From contig NZ_JAHUTM010000001.1 in assembly GCF_019209905.1 (NCBI RefSeq), positions 744,001-808,000 of the forward strand: a stretch of 64,000 nt of DNA. The letters run 5' to 3'. This stretch comes from Corynebacterium sp. TAE3-ERU12. Its GTDB lineage: Bacteria; Actinomycetota; Actinomycetes; Mycobacteriales; Mycobacteriaceae. Every line of letters starts with the position of its first letter. Position 1 is the first letter of the stretch. The notes under the pieces are model-generated. The model did no database searches, was not told where the DNA came from, and was given only the letters and a program-made list of their open reading frames with translations. The position numbers and the translations under genes were made by a program. Of this stretch, positions 29,490 through 36,947 are shown one piece after another.

Positions 29490-29756
29490 TTAGCCCTCGA
29501 GCTTATTGACGGCCTTGGCCAGGCCGGACTTCTTATTGGCCGCGGTGTTGCGGTGGAAGACGCCCTTGCTGACGGCCTTGTCGATCTTGCGGTTGGCGAT
29601 GCGCAGCTGGGCTTCGGCACCGGCCTTATCGCCGGCGTCGACGAGGGCACGCACCTTGCGGATTTCGGTGCGGACCGCGGAGCGGACGGCCTGGTTGCGC
29701 AGGCGGGCCTTCTCGTTGGTCTTGATGCGCTTCATCTGAGACTTGATATTCGCCAT
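29490..29756 (-). CDS. rpsT: 30S ribosomal protein S20
   Basis: Small-subunit ribosomal protein binding 16S rRNA. It has 88 residues, the normal length, with [21 protein letters not shown] (quoted to 20: [20 protein letters not shown]), [18 protein letters not shown] and a strongly basic composition. AGAGGTTTT precedes the start on the minus strand. It is convergent with holA, as is usual in Actinobacteria, and is followed by a terminator shared with holA. Confidence 0.97.
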   Translation of the reverse strand: MANIKSQMKRIKTNEKARLRNQAVRSAVRTEIRKVRALVDAGDKAGAEAQLRIANRKIDKAVSKGVFHRNTAANKKSGLAKAVNKLEG

Positions 29757-29951
29757 GTGTAAAACCTCTTGTTTCCTGTATCGGTTCTGGCTGCCACACG
29801 CTGTGCCGGGTTGGTGGTCCCGCCCATGCGTCGAGGTGATGAACCCAAGGTCCTGATCATCAACACTCAATGCGCATCAGCGCGCGGTGAACTCGAAAGA
29901 CCCTACCAGGTGGGCTGGTCCTGGCCAAAAGGCTTCTGTGGTGGGCGTGGG

Positions 29952-30506
29952 CTAGGACCAGTTGTATTCAGAGCGCAGCACAGCGGTGATCCGGTCGAAA
30001 CGTCGGCGCGGCATCACCGCACCGGAGCGTCGGATGCCGGATTCGGGTACCTCGAGGACTTTGTCCAGGCGCACCCAGCTGGGGCGGGCTTGGCCATCCC
30101 AGGCGCCGATGCCGATATGCATCCACTTATCGTCATCGGCGTGCCGGATGTCGGTGGAGATAAGTGCGCCGAGTAGGTAGTGCTTATCGCGGCCGAGGAC
30201 GACGACTGCGCGTTCGCGGGCGGAGCCGGAGTCGCCGTCGATAAGCACCGGTGCCCAGACGACTTCGCCGGGGCCGGTTTGGCCGTCCATATCGGGGGCG
30301 TAGACCACTGAGCGGGCGGCTTCGTGGGTGGGGCGTGCGGTGGTGGCGGCTTCTCGGCGGTGGAGTACGTCGGCGTGTTCGCCGGGGGCCATGCCGAGTT
30401 GTTCGCTGAGCATGGCGAGGCCTTCGTCGAGGGCGTCCGGTCCGCGGAAGGCGTCAGTGAGCGTGCGCATGCCGCGTCCCAGGGCGTCTACCAACCGGTT
30501 GCTCAT
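29952..30506 (-). CDS. PemK/MazF family toxin-like protein
   Basis: A protein of 184 residues whose C-terminal about 120 residues look like the PemK/MazF fold (GPGEVVWAPVLIDGDSGSAR, then RERAVVVLGRD, LLGALIST, and WVRLDKVLEV). MazF proteins are sequence-specific mRNA interferases. A helical N-terminal part of about 60 residues is added. No antitoxin gene is seen beside it, and this lepA-adjacent gene is widely conserved in the order, so it may be a housekeeping relative and not a working toxin. The start at 30506 is supported by TACACT 8 bases before it; an alternative ATG lies at 30514. Divergent from lepA. Confidence 0.75.
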   Translation of the reverse strand: MSNRLVDALGRGMRTLTDAFRGPDALDEGLAMLSEQLGMAPGEHADVLHRREAATTARPTHEAARSVVYAPDMDGQTGPGEVVWAPVLIDGDSGSARERAVVVLGRDKHYLLGALISTDIRHADDDKWMHIGIGAWDGQARPSWVRLDKVLEVPESGIRRSGAVMPRRRFDRITAVLRSEYNWS

Positions 30507-30584
30507 AGGTCCATAGTGTAGCCGGTAGGGTGAGGTGCGAATATCCTTTGCTGACTGCTGACGCGCGATGAAAGTGACTTTTAC

Positions 30585-32426
30585 GTGACCAAGAATTTTG
30601 CTGCGACGACCTTCACGGACCCCAAACAGATCCGTAACTTCTGCATCATCGCGCATATCGATCACGGTAAATCCACCCTTGCGGATCGCATCCTGGGGCT
30701 TTCCGGGGTGATTGAGGACCGCGATATGCGGGATCAGTACCTGGACAATATGGATATCGAGCGTGAGCGCGGTATCACCATTAAGGCGCAGAATGTGCGC
30801 CTGCCGTGGGTTCCGCGCTCTGGTGCCCATGAGGGTGAAGAGATTGTGCTGCACCTCATCGACACCCCCGGCCACGTCGACTTCACCTATGAGGTCTCGC
30901 GTGCGCTTGATGCCTGTGAGGGCGCGATCTTGCTGGTAGATGCGGCCCAGGGCATTGAGGCGCAGACCTTAGCCAATTTGTACTTGGCCATGGAGAATGA
31001 CCTCGAAATCATCCCGGTGCTCAATAAGATTGACTTGCCGGCGGCGGACCCGGAGAAGTACTCCGAGGAGATCGCGCACATTATTGGTTGCGAGCCGGAG
31101 GAGGTGCTGCGCGTATCCGGTAAGACCGGTGAGGGTGTGCCGGAGCTGCTGGACAAGATTTGTGAGCTGGTGCCTGCCCCGCAGGGCGATTCCGACGCCG
31201 CGCCGCGGGCGATGATTTTTGACTCGGTCTACGACACCTACCGCGGTGTGGTGACGTATGTGCGTGTTGTTGATGGCAAGCTCACCCACCGTGATGTGGT
31301 GCGCATGATGTCCACCAACGCTAAGCATGAGTTGCTGGAGATCGGCATTGTCAGCCCGCAGCCGCAGAAATGTGAGGGCTTATCTGCCGGTGAGGTTGGT
31401 TACCTCATTACTGGTGTGAAGGATGTGCGCCAGTCGAAGGTTGGTGACACCGTCACCTTGGCGACCAATGGTGCGGACAACCCGTTGCCGGGTTATGCCG
31501 ACCCGCGCCCGATGGTGTACTCGGGTCTGTTCCCGATCTCTCAGGAGGACTACCCGGACCTGCGCGACGCGCTGGAAAAGCTGCAGCTTAACGACGCTTC
31601 ACTCACCTTTGAGCCGGAGACCTCAGTGGCGTTGGGGTTCGGTTTCCGTGGTGGTTTTTTGGGGCTGCTGCATATGGAGATCACTCGTACCCGCTTAGAG
31701 CGTGAGTTCGACCTGGACTTGATCTCTACGTCGCCGAACGTGGTCTACCGGGTGGTGAAGGAAGACGGCGAAGAGATTATGGTGCGCAACCCCTCTGATT
31801 GGCCGGAGGGTAAGCCGCAGCAGGTGTGGGAGCCGATGGTGAAGTGCACCGTCATTGTGCCCAGTGAATTTGTCGGCCCGACGATGGAATTGTGCCAGTC
31901 CAAGCGCGGCGAGATGGGTGGCATGGATTACCTGTCTGAGGATCGTGTGGAGCTGCGCTACACGATGCCGATGGGTGAGATCATCTTTGATTTCTTCGAC
32001 TTGCTGAAGTCGCGGACTAAGGGCTACGCCTCGTTGAACTACGAGGAGTCCGGTGAGCAGCAGGCCGACCTGGTGAAGGTGGATATTTTGCTGCAGGGCG
32101 AGGCTGTGGATGCGTTTAGTGCGATTGTGCACCGCGATAATGCCCAGTTCTACGGCAATAAGATGACGAAGAAGCTCAAGGAGATTATTCCGCGTCAGCA
32201 GTTTGAGGTGCCGGTGCAGGCTGCGATCGGTTCGAAGATCATCAGTCGTGAGAATATCCGGGCCCTGCGTAAGGATGTTCTTGCCAAGTGCTACGGCGGC
32301 GATATTTCGCGTAAGCGCAAGCTGCTGGAGAAGCAGAAGGCCGGTAAGAAGCGGATGAAGAATATTGGTTCGGTGTCCGTGCCGCAGGAAGCCTTCGTTG
32401 CCGCGCTTTCCACGGATGAGAACTAA
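30585..32426 (+). CDS. lepA: Elongation factor 4 (LepA)
   Basis: A ribosome-associated GTPase that helps translocation or initiation under stress. It has 613 residues, starting with GTG. Motifs: G1 [11 protein letters not shown]2 [14 protein letters not shown]3 DTPGHVDF, G4 [11 protein letters not shown], and the LepA-specific C-terminal domain ending with [20 protein letters not shown] (split here) and [16 protein letters not shown]. There is no clear Shine-Dalgarno sequence before the GTG. It shares a 78-base divergent promoter region with the PemK-like gene. Confidence 0.97.
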   Translation: MTKNFAATTFTDPKQIRNFCIIAHIDHGKSTLADRILGLSGVIEDRDMRDQYLDNMDIERERGITIKAQNVRLPWVPRSGAHEGEEIVLHLIDTPGHVDFTYEVSRALDACEGAILLVDAAQGIEAQTLANLYLAMENDLEIIPVLNKIDLPAADPEKYSEEIAHIIGCEPEEVLRVSGKTGEGVPELLDKICELVPAPQGDSDAAPRAMIFDSVYDTYRGVVTYVRVVDGKLTHRDVVRMMSTNAKHELLEIGIVSPQPQKCEGLSAGEVGYLITGVKDVRQSKVGDTVTLATNGADNPLPGYADPRPMVYSGLFPISQEDYPDLRDALEKLQLNDASLTFEPETSVALGFGFRGGFLGLLHMEITRTRLEREFDLDLISTSPNVVYRVVKEDGEEIMVRNPSDWPEGKPQQVWEPMVKCTVIVPSEFVGPTMELCQSKRGEMGGMDYLSEDRVELRYTMPMGEIIFDFFDLLKSRTKGYASLNYEESGEQQADLVKVDILLQGEAVDAFSAIVHRDNAQFYGNKMTKKLKEIIPRQQFEVPVQAAIGSKIISRENIRALRKDVLAKCYGGDISRKRKLLEKQKAGKKRMKNIGSVSVPQEAFVAALSTDEN

Positions 32427-32585
32427 TCTGCCGGTGGCGCGTGGTGTCCCAGCTGCCGACGGTTAGGTGAAAGGTGCTGGTGAGGGGCCTGGGGTGGTGG
32501 TTGGTGCTGCCCCTGCCTTGGGGGGATTAGTGATGTTATTTCATATTAATATCGTGTGAATAGTTCCACATTAATTGGTGGATCT

Positions 32586-32614
32586 TTGACATTGGTGAAT
32601 TTGGTTAATAGGGT
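32586..32614 (+). promoter_or_regulatory. Consensus sigma-A promoter of the His/Asp-rich lipoprotein
   Basis: TTGACA at 32586-32591, a 17-base spacer, and TAGGGT at 32609-32614. A 7-bp inverted repeat, TTGGTTA (32601-32607) and TAACCAA (32633-32639), flanks the -10; its right arm touches the AAGGAG ribosome binding site, so it could be an operator or an RNA stem. Confidence 0.75.
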
Positions 32615-32648
32615 TGCGAGAGTAAATCAAACTAACCAAGGAGATTTT

Positions 32649-32975
32649 ATGAAGAACTTCCGTATTGTTACTGCCCTGGTCGGCGTTGCTGCCGCCTCCT
32701 CCATCGCCCTTGCCGGCTGCTCCAGCGATGACGCTGAAGACGCCGTTAACGAGGCCACCAACTCCGTCGAGTCCGCCACTGACGAGGCTGGCGACAAGAT
32801 GGACGAGATGGGCGACGACATGGATGACGACATGCATGACGGCGACCATGACAAGGGCGACCACATGGGCGACCATGACATGGACGACGATGACATGCAT
32901 GACCATGGCGATCACGACGATCACGATGATCATGACGATCACGACATGGACGACGATATGGATCTCGACAACTAA
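32649..32975 (+). CDS. Lipoprotein with a His/Asp/Met-rich tail, probably metal-binding
   Basis: A 108-residue exported lipoprotein. The signal peptide MKNFRIVTALVGVAAASSIA ends in the lipobox LAGC (Cys24). A short helical linker follows, and then residues 55-108 are made almost only of Asp, His, Met and Gly, with ten histidines between 63 and 98 and four consecutive DHD triplets. Such tails bind divalent metals (Ni, Zn, Cu, Mn), so a surface metal buffer or chaperone is a fair inference; no known family is recognised. AAGGAG precedes the ATG. The signal peptide and promoter are nearly copied in the next gene. Confidence 0.8.
   Translation: MKNFRIVTALVGVAAASSIALAGCSSDDAEDAVNEATNSVESATDEAGDKMDEMGDDMDDDMHDGDHDKGDHMGDHDMDDDDMHDHGDHDDHDDHDDHDMDDDMDLDN
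32910..32945 (+). repeat. Four 9-base tandem repeats coding DHD
   Basis: Four consecutive units of GATCACGAC and near variants (GATCACGAT, GATCATGAC) encode the His/Asp tail of the lipoprotein. The repeats probably allow the tail length to vary. Confidence 0.85.
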
Positions 32976-33046
32976 GAGACTCCTCCATCTCGTAGCGCCG
33001 CCTAGGTGTTGTCGCGCAGCGCATGACGCTGTCGCAGGAGAGTTAA

Positions 33047-33078
33047 GGCCCATTCCAGTGTTGCTGGGGTGGGTCTTT
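33047..33078 (+). terminator. Terminator after the His/Asp-rich lipoprotein
   Basis: A stem of about 12 bp with two or three G-U pairs (33047-33058 with 33064-33075) is followed by TTTG. It separates the two lipoprotein genes into independent units. Confidence 0.65.
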
Positions 33079-33137
33079 GTGCATGTCTGGGGTGGCTGTC
33101 GGCTGCAGAATATTCTCTTCCAGTCTGAATATTTTCA

Positions 33138-33166
33138 TTGACATGCAAGTATGAAAAGAATAGGCT
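33138..33166 (+). promoter_or_regulatory. Consensus promoter of the phosphatase lipoprotein
   Basis: TTGACA at 33138-33143, a 17-base spacer, and TAGGCT at 33161-33166. The geometry is the same as for the neighbouring lipoprotein. The -10 lies inside a DtxR-like box. Confidence 0.75.
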
Positions 33167-33173
33167 CACCTAA
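33155..33173 (+). promoter_or_regulatory. DtxR/IdeR-like iron box over the -10
   Basis: AAAGAATAGGCTCACCTAA matches the DtxR/IdeR consensus TWAGGTWAGSCTWACCTWA at 15 of 19 positions, and the right half is nearly perfect. Because it covers the -10 hexamer, iron-loaded DtxR would be expected to repress the promoter. This is a prediction from sequence. Confidence 0.55.
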
Positions 33174-33200
33174 ACAGATTAAGTACACCTAGGAGAGTTA

Positions 33201-34016
33201 ATGAAGAACGTACGCATCGTCACAGCCTTAGTCGGCATCGCTGCCGCATCCACGATGGCCATCACCGGCTGTTCCACCGAGGAAGCCGAAGACACCGCCG
33301 CCAGCGTCACCAGTGAAGTAACAACTGATTCCGACGACAACAGCGAGCAGACCTCGGATAATGCCGAAACCAGCAGCGCAGACGCCGAAGAAGCCGAAGA
33401 GGGCGAAGACGGCGATGACAGCCCGAGCGAAGCCGAGCAGAAAAATGCTGACTTTAAGAACAAGCTCGACGACGAAGAGCTATTAGAAGGCCTGCAGGAC
33501 GGCGGGATGGTGGTGTTCATCCGACACGGTCAGACCGAGAAAGACTACGCAGACCAGGCTTCGCGCGAACTCAATCTGGACGATTGCTCCACCCAACGCG
33601 CCCTGAGCGAGAAGGGCTGGGACCAGGCCCTCGAAATCGGCGCTGCTTTTAAGAAGGCGGAGATTCCTGTTGGTGAAGTTGTCAGCTCTGAGTACTGCCG
33701 CGCATGGCAGACCGCACAGCTGGCCTTCGGAAAGTATGACAAGGACGCGGCGCTCAACTTCGCCAAGTCCGAGGAGTACACCGATGAACAAATCGAGCAG
33801 ATGAAGGACGGGATCACCCCGTATCTGTCAGACAAGCCCGCCAAGGGCGAGAACAACATCATCGTCGGCCACGATGATGTCTTCGAAGCCGCAACCGGCA
33901 TCTACCCGGACCCGCAGGGCGTGGCCTATGTGATTCAGCCCAAGGGTGACGGCAAGTTCGAACTCGTCGCCAAGCTGATGCCGCAAGACTGGACCAACCT
34001 GGCTGATAAGGCCTAA
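33201..34016 (+). CDS. Lipoprotein with a histidine-phosphatase domain
   Basis: An exported lipoprotein of 271 residues. The signal peptide MKNVRIVTALVGIAAASTMA ends in the lipobox ITGC (Cys24) and is nearly identical to that of the preceding lipoprotein. Residues 25-95 are an acidic Glu/Asp/Ser spacer. The histidine-phosphatase domain follows with VVFIRHGQTEK (His109), SSEYCRAWQTA and the second histidine in IIVGHDD (His224). It may release phosphate from an extracellular substrate; the substrate is unknown. GGAGAG lies before the ATG. The promoter overlaps a DtxR-like box, which suggests induction by low iron. Confidence 0.85.
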   Translation: MKNVRIVTALVGIAAASTMAITGCSTEEAEDTAASVTSEVTTDSDDNSEQTSDNAETSSADAEEAEEGEDGDDSPSEAEQKNADFKNKLDDEELLEGLQDGGMVVFIRHGQTEKDYADQASRELNLDDCSTQRALSEKGWDQALEIGAAFKKAEIPVGEVVSSEYCRAWQTAQLAFGKYDKDAALNFAKSEEYTDEQIEQMKDGITPYLSDKPAKGENNIIVGHDDVFEAATGIYPDPQGVAYVIQPKGDGKFELVAKLMPQDWTNLADKA

Positions 34017-34040
34017 AAATCCAGCTCTAAGTAGTTCATA

Positions 34041-34075
34041 ACCGCCCCACAGTCTTTGCACTGTGGGGCGGTTTT
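34041..34075 (+). terminator. Terminator after the phosphatase lipoprotein
   Basis: A perfect 13-bp stem (34041-34053 with 34060-34072), a 6-base loop and TTTGC. It marks the end of the core segment; AT-richer accessory sequence begins right after it. Confidence 0.85.
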
Positions 34076-34076
34076 G

Positions 34077-34770
34077 CTAATGCTGCAAAACGAAGCTGCT
34101 GACGCTTCCTTCATCGAGACCTCTGCTCGACGCGCCCGGTGCACCAGTGGAACCTTGAAAATAAAATAACGCGTTTTTATCGGGGAACCGGCGATCACAA
34201 CGAGAACCTTCCTGGTTATGGAACCTATGGTCGCCAGGTTGTGTCCATCGTGTGCGAGATTCCCCAAGTGAAGAAAAGCTCGAAGAGCTTCTCATCCAGG
34301 ATTGATCGGGGAAGTCCGGGAATCTCTTTGGGCAACGAGCTGAAGTTCGTAAACAGCCGGCACCTGGCGTCACCGCACCTTGTAGGAGTTTGTTCTGCCC
34401 CCAGTGGGGCTACGGACGGGCTGTAGCCACGAGGAAGCTTGGCACGGGGGGGATAATTTACCTGCGATTCCTTGATAGAGAGAAGGTGGAGATGCACTAC
34501 GTTGCCTCCTGGCGAAAAAGCACCCATCTGAGCTGCGCTGCTGAAGAAGAGTGAACGATGTGGAGGTGCTTTCCTCTGTAAGTCGTCAGCGTGATTGCAC
34601 TGTTGGCGGAGGTGCCCGGTGCTCCGCTTTGCGTTTCCTGGAGAGGTCGGTCGAGTACGTCTTGGAACGATTAGTCATCGATCGCGGCTGTACAGGTACC
34701 TACTTTTTGGGGGAGCGGATGAAGTCGTGCGCTAAAGTCTAGTTGCTCACCAAAACGAAAGGGTAGGACT
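34077..34770 (+). other. Gene-free, structured-looking stretch before the DUF262 gene
   Basis: No convincing gene is seen in about 690 bases: short frames on both strands (up to about 100 codons) have no recognisable motif or sensible start. Nested inverted repeats are present: GGGGAA (34182-34187) with TTCCCC (34260-34265), inside it GGCGA (34190-34194) with TCGCC (34231-34235) and AACC/GGTT (34205-34208, 34214-34217). A hairpin AAGCTC-GAA-GAGCTT lies at 34276-34290. Two overlapping, mutually exclusive hairpins lie at 34397-34410 and 34408-34428. It could be a structured RNA, a long regulatory leader or a decayed gene. Confidence 0.4.
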
Positions 34771-36693
34771 ATGGACACGCAGCCGCAGACAAACACCTCT
34801 ACAACTGTTCAGGGGCAGCGCATAGAACAGTTGTACGAGAACTACGCCAGGAAAAAGTTTTACGTAAACCGTCGTTATCAACGAAAGCTTGTTTGGTCAC
34901 AAGATCAAAAAGAAACGTTGGTGGACTCCATACTTGCTGACATTCCGGTTCCTCTAATTCTTCTGGCTAAGGCGAAAGACGACGATCGATGCACAGAAAT
35001 TGTTGATGGTCTGCAGCGACTAAACGCAATATTTGGCTTTATTGAAAACGAATTCTCTTACCAGGGTAAGTTCTTTAACCTTGAAAGCATTGGTCTTACG
35101 AAGTCGCAAAAGGATAAGGGTGAACTGGTGCAACGTGAACCCATCCTTAGTCGAGATGAATCTCTGAAATTTACGCAGTATCAGATTCCTGTATCTACTT
35201 TTCAGGCGACCAAAGCTAGCCTAGTTGACAACACATTTCGGAGAATAAACTCTTCTGGTCGAATGTTGAGTCGCCAAGATGTGCGCCAAGCTGGTTGTGT
35301 GTCACCCATAGCCGACGTCGTTCGAGAAATCGCAGCGGAAGTTCGTGGAGATGCTACAAAAAGCAACCTGGTGCCTCTCGATGGCATAGGAGAAATCTCT
35401 CTTAGGTGGAATGATGGCGCGACCGATGGGGTCTTGGTTGATCGAACGTTCTGGGTGGAGCAAGCAATTTTGCGTCGCGACGACTTGCGTTCGTCATTCG
35501 ATGAGCAGTTGATTCTGGATCTATTGCTGAACATTCTAGCGCCAGACGTGGATATCTCGGCAGATAAGCGGACACAAGCGTATGATGTTCACTCAGAGAT
35601 CGGCAAAAAAGTTGACACTGAGTTAAAAAAAGTTTCGGAAAAAGAGTTTCTTTGTGAGCGGTTCATTGCGATTAATAAAATGATCGAAGAAATTGTGGAG
35701 CGGTCTTCCGAAACGACTTGGTGTGCTCATCTCGGAAAGCCGACGAGTAATCCCATCGCTAGGTACCATTTGGTGGCCTTTATAGCGCTCTACGAACTCC
35801 GCTACCTCGATTCCAAGCAACTGGTAGACCGAAATTTGCTTTGTGAGAAGACGAAGGGTTACTGGAAAAATTCGAAAATTGATCAAGGTGGTACGTGGAA
35901 GGCTAAAAACCGCCGTGGAGAGATTGACAAGTTCAAAGGCAAAGTAGCAAAGTGCTTCGAAGACATGGATTCGCCCGAGATGAAAGCTGTAAATGCGGCG
36001 ATTGATCAGTTGAAGGTGGATATTCGTCAGTACGTAGACGAATATTCCCACTACGAGTTTAAGCAGGGTACGGTAAACCTAGATCCGAAGCAACACAGTG
36101 ACTCGTCTGGATCGAGTAGTCAAACCTTAGCGACCAGTGATCAGCAATTTGAAAAACTGGTTGAGAAGCTCATTAAGACAGCTACCGCGATGGTCAATAG
36201 TGATCCTTCGGTTGGCGGCGTGATTTATGTCGGTCTTGTTGAAAAGAACGATGGCACGACGCTCAAGCGTCTTGCTGACATGTTTAACGTTGAGCCTCTA
36301 GACTTGGGCAGTGACGTCAGTAATGAGTTCGCTTACGTTACCGGTATTGATCATGAATTAGCTTTCTATGATATGACCAGCGAAGCGTACGCAAACAAGT
36401 TTAGGAACTTGATCGACAATACAGATTCTCTTCCCGATAGCACAAGTGCCGACAAGTTCAAAACTGCGTTGATAAATGACTTCAAGTTGCTGTCGATATC
36501 GGATCGTAGCGGCGAGACTAGGCTGGTCGCTCGGTTGGGTGTGCCTGGCGTTGAAAACGCTATTTCGGAACCTTTGGCCTTCAATAAAACATTCTTTGTT
36601 CGAAGTGGACCGCATACAAAAGCGCTTACGAGTGGTCCCGAGATCCTTGAATTGGCCGACAGGTTCAAGCGGTTCCAGTGGAGCATTAACTAA
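34771..36693 (+). CDS. DUF262 protein with a Schlafen/AlbA_2-like C-terminal domain; candidate defence protein
   Basis: A 640-residue cytoplasmic protein. The N-terminal DUF262 (GmrS/ParB-like) signature is clear: RYQRKLVW (35-42), VDGLQRLNA (78-86) and FRRINSSGRMLSRQDVRQA (156-174). A helical middle follows. From about 458 to the end, EKLVEKLIKTATAMVN, GGVIYVGLVEKNDG (482-495) and FFVRSGPHTKALTSGPEILE (608-627) are arranged as in Schlafen AlbA_2 domains; this second assignment is by eye and less certain. DUF262 domains hydrolyse nucleotides and drive nucleases in GmrSD and BrxU phage defence. AAAGGG precedes the ATG. The gene is clearly AT-richer than its neighbours, consistent with transfer. 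It stands alone, with no second subunit. Confidence 0.75.
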   Translation: MDTQPQTNTSTTVQGQRIEQLYENYARKKFYVNRRYQRKLVWSQDQKETLVDSILADIPVPLILLAKAKDDDRCTEIVDGLQRLNAIFGFIENEFSYQGKFFNLESIGLTKSQKDKGELVQREPILSRDESLKFTQYQIPVSTFQATKASLVDNTFRRINSSGRMLSRQDVRQAGCVSPIADVVREIAAEVRGDATKSNLVPLDGIGEISLRWNDGATDGVLVDRTFWVEQAILRRDDLRSSFDEQLILDLLLNILAPDVDISADKRTQAYDVHSEIGKKVDTELKKVSEKEFLCERFIAINKMIEEIVERSSETTWCAHLGKPTSNPIARYHLVAFIALYELRYLDSKQLVDRNLLCEKTKGYWKNSKIDQGGTWKAKNRRGEIDKFKGKVAKCFEDMDSPEMKAVNAAIDQLKVDIRQYVDEYSHYEFKQGTVNLDPKQHSDSSGSSSQTLATSDQQFEKLVEKLIKTATAMVNSDPSVGGVIYVGLVEKNDGTTLKRLADMFNVEPLDLGSDVSNEFAYVTGIDHELAFYDMTSEAYANKFRNLIDNTDSLPDSTSADKFKTALINDFKLLSISDRSGETRLVARLGVPGVENAISEPLAFNKTFFVRSGPHTKALTSGPEILELADRFKRFQWSIN

Positions 36694-36758
36694 ACTCGTT
36701 AAATTGTTTGCGTTAGTGATGATACCTGCTATTTGTGTAGGTGTAAGCTTCACTGTAG

Positions 36759-36938
36759 ATGGAAACAGTCAGCACCAAAGCGGACTTTCCCGTTGCCAAG
36801 GCTGTGCGGCGCAAAATGTGCATGGGTAAGTGGCTCCAATACGAGATTCGGCGGCTGCCGAAAGTAGTAGGAAACGCTATGGGGGGGGGCGACGTAGCCA
36901 CAGAGCGACAGTTATTTAAATATCAGTCAAAAAACTGA
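36759..36938 (+). CDS. Possible small basic protein, unrecognised
   Basis: A 59-residue frame beginning METVSTKADFPVAKAVRRKM, basic in the middle (GKWLQYEIRRLPKVVGNAMG), between the DUF262 gene and the convergent CapA-like gene. There is no clear ribosome binding site and no known family. It may be a real small island gene, a remnant, or chance. A weak hairpin (ATCAGT/ACTGAT, 36922-36939) overlaps its end. Confidence 0.25.
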   Translation: METVSTKADFPVAKAVRRKMCMGKWLQYEIRRLPKVVGNAMGGGDVATERQLFKYQSKN

Positions 36939-36947
36939 TTGCCCGAA

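Noticed and set aside
29952-30506. Classical MazEF toxin-antitoxin pair
   Set aside because: No small antitoxin gene upstream; the next gene upstream is lepA, divergent.
32910-32945. CRISPR-like short repeat array
   Set aside because: Nine-base units without spacers, in frame inside a lipoprotein gene; coding repeats.
33155-33173. DtxR-like box as a plain sigma-A -10 region only
   Set aside because: The AGGCTxACCTAA core extends beyond what a -10 needs, so both readings were kept; the box itself stays unproven.
34296-34330. RNase P RNA suggested by GGGGAAGTCCGGGAATCTC
   Set aside because: Only a short resemblance to the GAGGAAAGTCCGGGC core; the other conserved RNase P blocks are absent nearby.
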